DNA of 64,000 nucleotides from Hanleya hanleyi. Its lineage: Eukaryota > Mollusca > Polyplacophora > Lepidopleurida > Hanleyidae. The position numbers and the translations under genes are program-made. The stretch is from assembly GCA_036873755.1 (NCBI GenBank), contig JAVTVY010019532.1, forward strand, positions 1 to 64,000, in the 5' to 3' direction. The notes under the pieces were generated by a model. It was not told where the DNA came from and did not search any database. It saw only the letters and a list, made by a program, of their open reading frames with translations. Below, in pieces: positions 33,761 to 47,000 of the stretch. Position 1 is the first letter of the stretch; each line of letters begins with the position of its first letter.

Positions 33761-35190
33761 CTTTTACATTTTCTGCTGTGGTTTCTTTCGCTATTGTAAC
33801 TTGAGCTTTATCCATTAGGAAGCTTTACTGGATTTCCATCAACATTTCTCTTTATCGTTGAATATTAGCTTCATAGATACGGTTCTGTGGCTGATGGAAT
33901 CGCTTATCACATGCAACAGATTCCGAGAGATAAGGGGAAATCTGATCTGGTCTATTCGATTGACGTGGGTGCCGCCAGGTGTATCTGCTTTTCAATGGAT
34001 GCTTTTCCTAATCTCTTACACTGTTTGCTTAGCATTTATCAAGGTTTATTGTGTAATTGTAAGGGTCCTTACTTCGGTCCTGATCCGAGTTCCAATACTC
34101 GAGCATGATATTATACTTTAAGAAGTGGAATAAAAGCAAGATATTTCTATTTTCGATGTACATGTTTAGTCTGATCAATTGTATACATTTGGTGAATCAT
34201 GGTCTAATGTAACATTTCCGAATTAATATATAAATAATGTCTGAAACCAACACAACTATAGGCTCCTGGATGTTAGAATGGTTCAGTTACACTGATCCAA
34301 TGGTAAATAAGGCTGAGTCGGATATGTTTTCTTTTTAGTTTTACCAACGTTGATGATTACGAGACGTGCATGAATTCTGTTATCAGGGCCAATTCAATCG
34401 GATCGTAAACCAGCTCGAGTGCTATAGTCGCATGAATTGGAGCGATATGCATGGGAATATGAAGTATCCACTCGGCTCCTAGCACCGGTTTAAGCGGAAT
34501 TAGATGCGCCAGCTCGAGAGCTGTGATGACAGATCAGCTCCAACAAAAGAATGAGAACGAGGAGCTTTTACCAACGTGAATGATCACGAAACATGCATGT
34601 ATTCTGTTGTCAGGGCCATTCAAATCGCATCGGTGGCGAACTACAATCGCAAACTAGCTGGTGACCCTACAGCCTTTGGTCACATGAGAATGAGGAGAGT
34701 AGGGACATAACTGTGTTATGAGCGTACTGTGGACCGGAATTCAAATATCGATCGCTGTATGTTGTCGGTTTCGAGAGACTTAAAAACAACTGGTCCTTCT
34801 CTAGGATGTGGTGACTGCAAAGCCGCACCATCCTCGACGGTGTCGACTTCAATTTCGAATGCTGGTCTCGCGTGCTCTCACGATCTTCAGTGCGACTTCA
34901 TTAAAACTTCAACACAGAGCCTCATTCCCACTCTCAGTGATCTCCGCCCAGATCGTGAAAATCAGTGAACCTGAATGTGACACAAGAGCTATTTGTAAGG
35001 TTAACTGGAAGACAGCAGCGACCAAAAATTTCCAAGGATGTTGCGAAGACATCTTCACAAGCATATTGTTATCATCTGCCCAGATGGAAATCTGCGTCTG
35101 CGCAACCCATACACTGTATTGATTTCCTGTCCAAACTGCCCACAGCGCATGTTTTTTTAACAGGTTCAATATACAATGACACTACCGTAA
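33761..35190. other. Repeat-derived non-coding stretch
   Basis: 34425-34515 is a GTATCT/AGATAC-family module (TAGCACCGGTTTAAGCGGAA, TTAGATG). TTTTACCAACGT...GATTACGA(G/A)AC.TGCATG occurs at 34340 and 34567, a direct duplication of about 70 bp. Overlapping frames at 34729-35234 have no recognised domain. Confidence 0.45.
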
Positions 35191-35194
35191 ACGA

Positions 35195-35345
35195 CATGAG
35201 TTATATACCCGACATGAATATGGTAGAACGTTGACACTACCGGATCCGCCCCTGACCCCGATATGGTGGAACGCTGATACTACCGGATATGACAAGAGTT
35301 ATCTCCCTGACCAGAATATGTTGGAAGCTTTCTCAAGCGGATATG
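35195..35345. repeat. Three-copy tandem, about 50-bp unit
   Basis: ACTACCGGAT and GATATGGTGGAACG-like phrases recur at about 35195-35247, 35248-35290 and 35290-35345 with substitutions. Confidence 0.55.
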
Positions 35346-36335
35346 ACAGGATTTACCACACTTCATACCACTATATGGTGTCTGTCTATTTCTAAACCTC
35401 ATTGGTCTGGTAGTAGTTCCCTTTTCCAGCATAAGCGGAATAACTGAATAAAATAGTTCAAACATCTTAATAAATCAAGTACCGTACATGTATTTTGTGC
35501 TTCTTTCCTCATTAACTAAAATAAATTTTGATGAAACCTTGGCTTGTCCAATCATCACCATTAGATGAAAATACCCCCGTTAATACATGTAGATAATATC
35601 GTTCTGAAAGTTCAAACAAATACCGATAAACCCGCCGATGTGTACATAGCAGACGATCACAGGCAATAAAACAATCAATCAATCCAGTATTCGTTCAGAA
35701 TTTCTCTTTGTTCTCGAATATTTAATACTTCTCACAGCATAGGTACAATATAATTCTTTGATGTTCAAAATATATACTTCAATATAATTATGTGTCATGT
35801 TAGTTACTTCCGAAAGAAATTGTGTTTTTCAAATTGAATGACAAACGACGTAAATTTATCACAAAATTTATTATACAGTGTATGAGTTGAACGATAGGAT
35901 TGTCCGACTTATTTATATTTATCTATATTTAATATAAATGCACATATGTCAAATGTTTTTTCCTACGCTGTTACAATGTATTTCTTCACCATACATCATA
36001 TACATAGTTGTACCCGTAGTTGTGAAAGTAAATGAGAGACGGACACTGTACCACCTCGTCACAGACCACGACTCTCGTTGTTCCTGTGAACGGCAATGCG
36101 AATGAAAATCAGTTTTCCCCCTAAGAAAATGACATTAGTAACCTTTGAAATAAATGTTTTCGGTCACATCGTAGTCATTTAATGCTTTTGGTTTGTTGGC
36201 TTTCTGCCGTGGACATTGTTGCCACGAAACGCAATGTTTTGTCACCCATAATTGAATGAATTTTCTCATTCTGTCACAAAAGCAGTTTCAAATTGGCATA
36301 GGAGAGTAGTGAGAACAGCCTTGGCATAAATATAG
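35346..36335. other. Unassigned AT-rich non-coding stretch
   Basis: Nothing supportable seen. Confidence 0.35.
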
Positions 36336-36625
36336 GGTCATGTTCCTCAGATATGTGTTCTCGGGCTCCAAAACCCAGAAGAAATGATCGCTGAACGTTT
36401 CTGACTTCCTAGTATATCACATCGGAGCCGTTTCAAGGCTATTTGCATAATCATCTGACTAGAGGATCATGAGTAGATTTAAAATGAAAAAGTTATGTTT
36501 TCGTAAGTGCGCAAAAAGTATTGTATTTGCCATCCGATCATTATTGCATCAATTCAAAATCCGTCACCGTGAGGTGTTTTGTTTTTACAATTTCTGAGAG
36601 AGCTTGGCCAATATATAATCTGCTA
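36336..36625 (+). mobile_element. Very degenerate TTAA-family element
   Basis: Weak but ordered matches: GGCTATTTGCATAATC, AGAGGATCATGAGTAGATTT, AAAGTTATGTTTTCGTAAGT, TTTACAATTTCTGAGAGAGC, TTGGCC. No termini. Confidence 0.45.
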
Positions 36626-36629
36626 AGCA

Positions 36630-36705
36630 GGGATTACAAGCGTCTGGTCCGTCATTCATAATTCAGCCGTCGTCCATTAGAGAATATCCACGTCCATAAC
36701 GAAGC
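36630..36705 (+). repeat. Fragment of the 11290/32095 dispersed repeat
   Basis: ATTACAAGCGTCTGGTCCGT and CGTCGTCCATTAGAGAATAT match 11308-11375 closely. 36706-37993 beyond it is unassigned; the 118-codon frame at 36932-37288 has no recognised domain. Confidence 0.65.
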
Positions 36706-37993
36706 TCTGTTGGGGACAGGCGGAATCGCCCATATCCCGCTCTCGGCCGATTTACTCATACCTAAAATAAATGCAAGAAACGATCAGTACTCGAGAGGAA
36801 TGTCTCCGATGATGCTGATCGAAGACTGACTCTGACAATGAACATGTATGAAGGCTGTGTAGTGGAAATGTATTCAATGTATTAAGATTGGATTAATTGT
36901 TCGAGAAGGATTTTTTTTTGCTGCAGTTCATATGTTTATTATTTTTCTTCAGTTTAATTCATATATGGGTTGTATGCGAAACGCACCTTATTTCAACAAC
37001 CAGTATATGTCGGATAATTGCAGAAATGCGATGATACATTTTCCATGCCATATTTGCATGCCTGTTTTCGAAAAATATCGGAATGCGTCTCCGTCTCCAA
37101 ATATGAAATCCCTTACAGAAGATACCATGGAATGTAGGGAACCAATCCTGAAATTCAAGCCAGTACAAAGTATTGTGAATGGGTCACATAAAGATATGTC
37201 GGATTTCTGTCGGTATTTCCAAACAATTTTAGAAACAGGTTATCATGAATATAAATTATTATATTTATTAGAGTGTCTCCCTGTATAAATTGTAATGAGA
37301 TAAAACGACATATTCCCCGGTCAACTGGATGTATATTGCCCGCCCGCTGAAACTGCATGTTCCACCCCCCCCCCCACTGGAATATACACCCCAACGGGAG
37401 ATAATTACAAGAGAGGCTCCTCGGCTGTGCATATGCACATCCTCGCGGAAACAAAACTGCATATTCCCCTCAAAACAAGTCAATATTTTCATATTAGTTG
37501 CTTCTTGCTACAGCGCTCTTATTCATTATCTCAGCTGAATCAGCGATAGAACATAGTCTGTTTGTTGATCGTGTCCTCTTGTTAATTGGTCCTGATTTCA
37601 TTGTCGTACTGTTGGGGATGGAATAGAATATCAAATCGTACTTCCGGTTTGTGTGAGGAGATATCGACCAGACTTCGTAGAAGCCTGGTCATGCGGTACA
37701 AACCATTTGTATGATTCTATAAATATTAATCAAAGACGTAGGGAATGGCGAAATGTGTCTTGCCGTTAGGCAAAGAGAATTATTGGATGCCGGAAATCGT
37801 TTATTCATTGTCACGCGCTGAACGGTTGTTCGATACATATATCTACTGATAATGCGAAATTGTTGACAGATTGCTGGTACACTACATTTCTTTGTCTCAG
37901 ATGATGTTCAACATGCAAGAATAGCTTGACACACCAAATGTACAAACCGGGTGATTTTACAGACGTCTCGTATTCCAGCGCGCTATAAGAACG

Positions 37994-38069
37994 ATGATTA
38001 TTCAGTGTACTAGAGTGGGGAAATCGGCAGTTCCATTGATTTGGCCCATGTTGTATTTGTACATGAGAG
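37994..38069 (+). CDS. Receptor exon 1 (signal peptide), tentative
   Basis: ATG at 37994 is the first in-frame Met after a TGA at 37952. It gives a basic N-end, then the hydrophobic run AVPLIWPMLYLYM, and a GTAAGT donor at 38070. It ends in phase 1, which is exactly what exon 2 (two leading bases) needs. After joining, FGSIA could be the cleavage site. TATAAG at about 37984 is too close to be the promoter. Not supported by homology, since signal peptides vary. Confidence 0.5.
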
Positions 38070-41000
38070 GTAAGTGAACCATTTTACAGTATTAAATTTT
38101 AAATGCCCATGAAAAATATCCTGGTGATATACAGTTTAACTTGCTAACAGTATAGCAAACAGTAAAGCAGCGTTCCACCGGGTACAAATCGTGCGGCATC
38201 TTCGGCAAACCAAAGTATGGCCTCCTATGAATATACTGATAATGCAGTGATTGTGAAAAGACATGCCGATTAATCTTTCTTGTCATTACCAAACGTATTC
38301 TCTCACTTGGTGAGCCATATTTATGTGACATCATGCAGGATATATTTTACCCTCTTCTTTGAAGCAGTGATGGGGTCAAGATAGGAAAAAAAATAGGATC
38401 CAATACATTTATGTATTCAATTCAGCACAAAATGGTCTGTCGTACAGAAAATAAGTTCTTTACTGTAGATACTGAAGGCTGAAAGTGGGTAAAACAGAGT
38501 CGACGGACGTTTGAAATGGGTCTTTCGTCTGATTTTGGCTTTGAACTAAAACTAATCTAATATTTTTAATGTCACCATGTTTGACATGATATTTTATCAA
38601 AATGTCAATTTGGTTCAAAGCGTCAGATTTTAGATATATAAAAGATCCGTACTGTAATGTATACGAAATAGCAATAAAAAAAAGGAAAAAAGCGAAAGTC
38701 ACATTTCAAACGTCCGCCGATGCTGTTTCACGTGACTTTTGAATCTGAGAGTCTAGAGTAAAGAAACCCGTGCGTACCTTTTCTGTTTTTGTGCCCAACA
38801 AAAGAAAAAGCGAATAAAAGAAACAGCACATACTTTATTTATTAAAAACAAATGACTGTTGTAACTGTCGGATAATCTGACAGACCAAGTAAAACAAAGT
38901 TTATGAGATTGGCGATGGATATACAGTAACTGGAGATGATCATAACAAAAAGTAGAGACACGCCCCCTATGAATCACAGATAGGAAGTACAGTTTGTATC
39001 CAGCAAAAGTGGGGAGCGAATAGGCAGACGATGTTACTCCTCAGCAAAGCTGGGTGCAAAATTCAGGGAGGAAAATAGAGATTTTGCTCAAGCAATTTGC
39101 AAGATATATGTTACCACTGGTACAAACTGAACATTTCTGAAAAAATATGTTTTATTTTATTTTTAAATAAGCAATTGAAAATACCCATCGACATATGGCC
39201 AAGTTTTGTTTTACCAGTACAGAAGATGTAAAATTTGACAGAGAGGGCAAAAACTGAGCTTTCAAAATTCCAGAAGAAAAAATCAAAGATGATCATTTCG
39301 ATGTCGTTTGTTAGCCCATCTATGACAAAAATAATATAAGAAGTAAAAACAAGGATCGATTGTTGATAAATGTAACGAAAAATGACTTTCAACTTTTCTC
39401 GGAATTTGTCCGAATTCACCTCAGTTTACAGTTCTAAAATACAAATAAAATTTCCGTATCCACAATCCAAAGACATTAATTCATATAACAGCATTAGGAA
39501 CAAATAACAAAAACACAATCACAGTATACAAAAATATAGGTTAGTTTCCTGCAAGAGAGAAGCGGCCAACTAAGTCCGGCCTGTTTTCTGCTTTCATGCA
39601 GAATTTTGTGGGTCAATTCATTCATATTGTCTACACCAGGACCTGATTTAAGATGTAAATACACTGTACTTTGTCAGTAACAAAGTTAGTCCTTGAACAA
39701 GGCTCTCCTGCCCCGATGTAGGCGACATGTGCAGTGGTAAGTGGGTCACCGTCTGATCTTCGGTTCGTTCTCATGATCACTCCCCTATCTGTCTAACCTG
39801 TGACGGGTTTGTATCTATTGATGACTGGTGTAAATATGATAATATGGATCAAATATTTCTACTATTCGAATAAAGGACCAATAAGCTTACATTTATGATA
39901 ATTTCAGCAACATAAGGTCGAAAATAATCATATATCATGGATTAAAGTGCCCTAATTAACGAACCGGAGCTCATGCCGCCGGCCACGTCTCGGTGCATCG
40001 CCCTCGGCGCCATCGAGGTACGACGGCATTGTCTAGAGAGTAACTTGAATTATAGTGGAAATGCCTCATTGGAATCATTGTGCACAAATCATCTAATGTT
40101 GATATTATTATAATTAGCAGATTCCGTGTTTGGCAGCATTGCCATGGAGCACAAACTCAAGCGACATCTGTTCCCGGATAATTTTGATCCGTCTGTCAGA
40201 CCTGTAGTCGAGAGTCGGCATAACATCACTGTGTCTGTGGATTTATCCCTCAATCACGTGGTCGACTTTGTAAGTACTTCACTTTTAGCAATTGTTCAAT
40301 TCCACAATTTTACCTCATTTTGATTACGCCAGTTCCATATGGTCAGGTACCAATGCCAAATATGTTAATATTTTTGTGAAATTCCATAAAATGGCTGCCA
40401 AAATTATCCTCGATGTTCGTATGGACACCCCTACAGTTGAGGTTTTTAATGAACTGAAATGGCAGCCACTCGACAAAAGGTGGAACAATAAGGTGTGTAT
40501 ATTAACGTTCAAAGCTGTAAATAATCTCGCACCTTCATATTCATCAGATATGTTCAACCTTTCAAAACATTCCCACAGTCATAACACACGTCATTGAAGT
40601 CAAACTAAGCTGCATGTCGGCAAGCCCAAACCTGACTGTGGAAAGAACAAGTTTTCTTTTAGAGCTGTACAACTTTATAATGAACTGCCCTCAAAATGTC
40701 GTGAAACTAGCGATCTTAATGAATTTAAGAGGCTTATAAAGCCAACTTTTAAATCCTAACTGGGCCATTTTACTTTTAGCTTGTACATATATATATATAT
40801 ATATCCAAAAGTCTTATCAGTATATTTATAAAATGCGATTTACACTATGTAACTACATATTTTACAACTGTTTATAATTTTTGAGTATATTTTAGTTTAA
40901 TTATCCAAAATTCTTACCGGTCTATTTATATAACGCGATTCTTACGATTTAAGTAAATATTTTACAACTGTTATATTGAGTTTATTTTTAATACAATTTT

Positions 41001-44000
41001 CCAAACTCTTATCAGTTTATTTCTATAATGTGATTTATATGATGTAACTATATATTTTTTACTGTTTATATTGAATTTATCATGTATTGTTATCGTTATA
41101 TATATATATCAGCAGACCTGAGGAGAACAACGCTTCGGCACTGACAGGTCTGCTGTTTGAAAATATGACAAATAAATAAATAAATAAAAGTACTTTCCCT
41201 TCAGTAATGTAAGTACTTCACCTTTAGTAATGTAAGTACTTCACCTTCAGTAATGTAAGGATTTCCCCTTCAGCGATGTAAGTACTTCACCTTTAGTAAT
41301 GTAAGTACTTCACCTTCAGCAATGTAAGTACTTTCCCTTCAGTAATGTAAGAACTTCACCTTCAGCAATGTAAGTACTTTCCCTTCAGTGATGTAAGAAC
41401 TTCACCTCCAGTAATTTAAGAACTTCACCTTCAGTAATGTAAGAACTTCACCTTCAGTAATGTAAGTACTTCACCTTCAGTAATGTAAGTACTTTCCCTT
41501 CAGTAATGTAAGTACTTCACCTTCAGTAATGTAAGTACTTCACCTTCAGTAATGTAAGTACTTCACCTTCAGTAATGTAAGTACTTTCCCTTCAGTAATG
41601 TAAGTACTTCACCTTCAGTAATGTAAGTACTTCACCTTCAGTAATGTAAGGATTTCCCCTTCAGTGATGTAAGTACTTCACCTTTAGTAATGTAAGTACT
41701 TCATCTTCAGCAATGTAAGTACTTTCCCTTCAGTAATGTAAGAACTTCACCTTCAGCAATGTAAGTACTTCACCTTCAGTAATGTAAGTACTTCATCTTT
41801 AGTAATATAAGTACTTCACCTTCAGTAATGTAGGTACTTCACCTTCAGTAATGTAAGTACTTCACCTTCAGCAATGTAAGTATTTCACCTTTAGTAATGT
41901 AAGTACTTCACCTTCAGTAATGTAACTATTTCCCCTTCAGTGATGTAAGTACTTCACCTTTAGTAATGTAAGTACTTCACCTTCAGCAATGTAAGTACTT
42001 TCCGTTCAGTAATGTAAGTTCTTCGCCTTCAGTAATGTAAGTATTTCCCCCTCAGTAATGGTGGCAATCGCCGGGTTACTTAGTATAAGATTACAAAGTG
42101 AGAAAAGAGTGAAAAATTAAAATCAAGGGATAATATCAGGGTTGGAACAGGTGTATCGCAACCATTCGGAATTTCCGAGCAGAAAAATACGAAGGGAGCC
42201 GAATTACTCTCTGGATTTGCTATAAATCGGAAGATGCAGGACACCGGGGATAAAATGAGTAACACATCCCTTGGATCTACAAATTGTATACTGTGTAAAT
42301 TACCTCCACGATGTCTAATTACCAGCACAATGTCTAATTACCATCTCGATGTCTAAATGCCACCACGATGTCTAATTACCAGCACAATGTCTAATTACCA
42401 TCTCGATGTCTAAATGCCACCACGATGTCTAATTACCAGCACAATGTCTAATTACCATTTCGATGTCTAAATGCCACCACGATGTCTAATTACCAGCACA
42501 ATGTCGAATTACCAGCACAATGTCTAATTACCAGCACAATGTCTAATTACCATCTCGATGTCTAAATGCCACCACAATGTCTAATTACCAGCACAATGTC
42601 TAAATGCCATCACGATGTCTAATTACCAGCACAATGTCTAATTACCAACACAATGTCTAATTACCATCTCGATGTCTAAATTCCACCACGATGTCTAATT
42701 ACCAGCACAATGTCTAATTACCATCTCGATGTCTAAATGCCACCACGATGTTTAATTACCAGCACAATGTCTAATTACCATCTCGATGTCTAAATGCCAC
42801 CACGATGTCTAATTACCAGCACAATGTCGAATTACCAGCACATTGTCTAATTATGACCACGATGTCTAATTATCACTACCGTGTTTAATTAGCAGCACGA
42901 TGTGTAATTACCCCCAAGATATATAATTTCGACCGCGATGTCTAATTACCACTAGAATGTTTAATTGCCACCAGAATGTCTAATTAACACCGCAATGTCT
43001 ACTTACCGCCTCCTTGTCTAATTGCCATCACGATGTCTAAATTACCAACGTAATGTTTAATTACCACCGCACTGTCTAATTACCACCACGATGTCTAATT
43101 ACCAACATAATGTTTCATTAACACCACAATGTATAATTACCACTGGGGCATCTAATTACCATCATCATGTCTAATTACCATCAACATGTCTAATTACCAC
43201 CACAATGTCTAAATTACCAACGTGATGTCTAATTGCCAACAAAATGTGTAATTACCACCAGGATGTCTGATTACCACCAATATGTATAATTACCACCAGG
43301 ACGTCTACCACCAAGAAGTCTAATTACCACCAGGACGTCTACCATCAATATGTATAATTACCACCAGGACGTCTACCTGGTCTACCTAGGGTAGCCGTTG
43401 AAAAGGACTATGTCCAAGATGACACACTACCGCAATACATTATTCAACGAGTGGAAGGTATGTGTGGTTATAAAAGAGACGAAGGATTTCATGCATGAAC
43501 ATCCCAAGACAATGTGCGTAATAGCTTTGGTAAACGGCTATTGAAGGTGTGTAAAACGACGAACTTTCGAATATTGAATGGGAGAACTGTAGGAGACGAG
43601 ACTGGTAAAATTACTTTCTTTAATAAGAACGGCACTAGTGTGGCTCAGCATTACGTCAATAACATCGAAAGTTTTTGTGTAATGGATTTCAATGTATTTT
43701 CAGACCACGCACCAATTGCACTACGTTACAAAGTCCAATCTGTGGAACAATGTAAAATTTTCGAGGTGCTCCTGTTTTTAAGACTAAAGTCAAGTGGAGT
43801 GATGAAAATAGCCCACTATTTGGTGAATGCCTGAATATTAATATAGATAGATTGCGGGACACACTTTGTAGTCAGGACACTGTTGACGAAAAAGCGACGA
43901 ATTTTACTCAAATTCTTGGGGAGATTGTTGGGAAATTTTGTTCACATGAAGTTAGAATGAATACTGTTAGCAGTGAACAAACGAAAGCAAAACAAGACCA

Positions 44001-47000
44001 GCCATGGTTTAATGATGAATGTCGAGCGGCACATGCTGAGTATATTAAAGCCCTGGCTAAGTTTAATACGAACAGGTGTATTGTAAATAGGGTTAAATTT
44101 TGTCAGGTGAAATTGAATTATAAAAGAGTTGTTATCCGTTGTAGGAATCACTATAGAAGGATAGAAGGTAATATGATGGAGTATTTGAAGAAAAATAATC
44201 CGAAGGAATTTTTTAGTAAGCTTAAATCAACTAAGACAAATGTTAGTAAAAATATTGTTATAAATGAATTTCATGAGCATTTCAAGAATTTAGCTATGAA
44301 CAAAGAGGATATTGAGGATGATGATCAAGGAGATGGTATTAATTATGATAACGTTAGTTGCAGCGATGATCCCCCAAGTATCTTCCATGAGTTAGACGAA
44401 TATATTACAGATGCTTAAATACTTGCTGTAATTAAATGTTTAAAGAAAGATAAAAGTCCTGGATCAGATGATGTACTTAATGAACTATTTACATGTATTG
44501 AATTCCAAGATATATTTTTACCCTTGTTAGTAAATTTATTTAATCAAATATTGGACTCGGGTTTATTCCCACGTGCATGGGCGGAAGGAATTATTGTACC
44601 AGTATACAAAAAGGGGAATATTGATTATGTCAATAATTATAGAGGAATTACACTTGTGAGTCATGTAGCAAAGTTATTTACCTCAGTACGGAACAATAGA
44701 TTACTTAGATGGCACCAGGATAATGATGTAATTACGGATGCCCAGATGGGATTTAAAAGTGGCCATGGAACACAAGACGCAATTTTTGTCCTAAATTCAT
44801 TAATTAATAAGTTTTTAAGTAATAAGAAAAAATTATATTGTTGGTTTGTTGACTATAAAAGAGCGTTTGACTCTGTGCAGCATTCCGAATTGTGGTATAA
44901 GATGGTAAAAGAAGGAATAGGTGGGAAGATGTTAAAAGTTATTAAGTCATTGTATCAGTCCGTAAGAGTGTGTGTAAGATGGAAAGGGGAATGCGCAGAT
45001 TTCTTTAAGTACAAAGTAAAAGGGCTATGTATGGATTACAGAATAAACTGTCACGGTATGAATTTAACCCTATCTGGCCTGGGCTTTTTGGGACCTGTCC
45101 AGGCCTGGGGGGGGGGGGCCGAAATGGCCCCCCCTAATTATTTTTTTTACCTCTTGAGCTAGGGGGCTGAAACTTATTACCCTATACCCTTGGGTCAAGC
45201 TCTACCAGAAAATGTAAAAAAATCCAAGATGGCCGCCTTGATGACGTCACAGTGACGTCATTTTCAAAAACGGCATTTTTTGGTCGATTTTTCAGTTAGA
45301 TTTTCCGAATTTTTTATTTTTGTAATTTCTTCACAAAAACTGCATGAAAAATTAGCAAATATTAATGTGATATGAAATAAAATAGTTTTTGCCCACTTTT
45401 CATCGCGGAAAAGCAGAAATTTTGAAGAAATATGACAAAAACATCACTTTTCTGGTGCCCCACGTGGCCGCCATCTTGAATTTACCCATGATCCTCTGCT
45501 CGGGGGGTCATGCAAATAGGCTCAAAATGACCCCAATAAGATAAACTATAAAGTCACGGATTTTCAGCTCTCCATTTTTTGCCGTTCCGGAGATAGTGCA
45601 GAAAGTTTGGTAGGGGGGGCCATAATGGCCCCCCCCAGGCCTGGTAGGGTTAATGTTTATACAAAGCTATCTATGTTTGATAGCTATGTAGGTAGTATTA
45701 TGAATTATGGTTGCGAAGTCTGGGGATTTCACCCTGCTAAGGATATTGAGATAGTTCATATGGGTTATTGTAAAAAGGTTTTAGGAGTATCAAAAAATAC
45801 TACAAATTGTATGGTTTATTCTGAATTAGGTAGGTGCCCAATGTCTGTCATAAGAAAAGGAAGAATTATGAAATATTGGTCAAAGTTACTCAATACTGAT
45901 AACTGTTTGCTTCGATCTGTGTTAAAAGATATGCATGATACATGTACTAATGCTCCCAACAAGGATAATTGGCTTAATTCAGTCGGAAAGGAGTTGCAAA
46001 ATACAGGATTGATGGAATATTGGAATAACCAATATATTAATGATGTGCCCCGTTTTCTAAGAATGTATCGACAAACAATATCTGATCATTTTATACAAGA
46101 CATAAGGTCAAAGATGCAAGGGATGTCCAAATGTATTTTGCATAAGCATCTGACAGATATTCACTGCTTACAATTTTATTTGCAGAAACCAATATTACAT
46201 AGATATCATCATTATTTGTCACGATATAGAATGTCTGCTCATAAGTTATGTATACAACAAGGAAGATATGAAAAGGTGGATCGTAGCCAAACGTTATGCA
46301 AAAAGTGCGAACTTGAGTTAGTGGAAGATGAATATCATTTTATTCCTATTTGTCCTGCTTATAAGCAGTTTAGGGTCTCATATATTAAGCAATATTACTG
46401 GAAAAAAAACCTTCTGTATTTAAGTTAATCCAACTCTTATCTGTACACAATGTGAAAGAGTTGCTTAAATTAGGTAAATATTTAGAAAAATGTACGAAAA
46501 TCAGAGACCAGTGAAATAATAGTAGCCCACTCTCCGCTGTATGACTCTAGATTATACCAATAAGCGACGTAGCTTACGGAAATAAGCTTACTTACCTACC
46601 ACCAAGAAGTCTAATTACCACCAGGACGTCTACCACCAAGAAGTCTAATTACCACCAGGACGTCTACCACCAAGATGTATAATTACCACCAGGACGTCTA
46701 CCACCAAGAAGTCTAATTACCACCAGGACGTCTACCACCAAGAAGTCTAATTACCACCAGGGCGTCTACCACCAAGATGTATAATTACCACCAGGAAGTT
46801 TATTCACCACCACAATGTCTAACCACCACCACAATTTCTAATTACCAACAAGATGTCTAATTACCACCACGATGTCTAATTGTTATCAAATCATTTCCGT
46901 AACCCATTGACAGGGGTAATCTTCTCTCTATACTAAGAGAAAATAATGTTTTATTGATTATACGTTGAATTTTAATTCTCATCTATCCACTCTTTGTGAA

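Noticed and set aside
34729..35234. Three overlapping frames of 79-104 codons
   Set aside because: Overlap in different frames without homology; most likely chance in a locally GC-richer patch.
36932..37288. 118-codon open frame
   Set aside because: No domain, signal or splice context recognised; composition is like the surrounding non-coding DNA. Transcript data could change this.
39962..40025. GC-rich segment with ATG and a GTACGA donor-like site as receptor exon 1
   Set aside because: It would end in phase 0, whereas exon 2 needs phase 1, and the peptide is not signal-like. The candidate at 37994-38069 fits both.
41189..42059. CRISPR array
   Set aside because: Units are contiguous without unique spacers and the genome is eukaryotic; this is a minisatellite. 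The same applies to 42304-43376 and 57032-57330.
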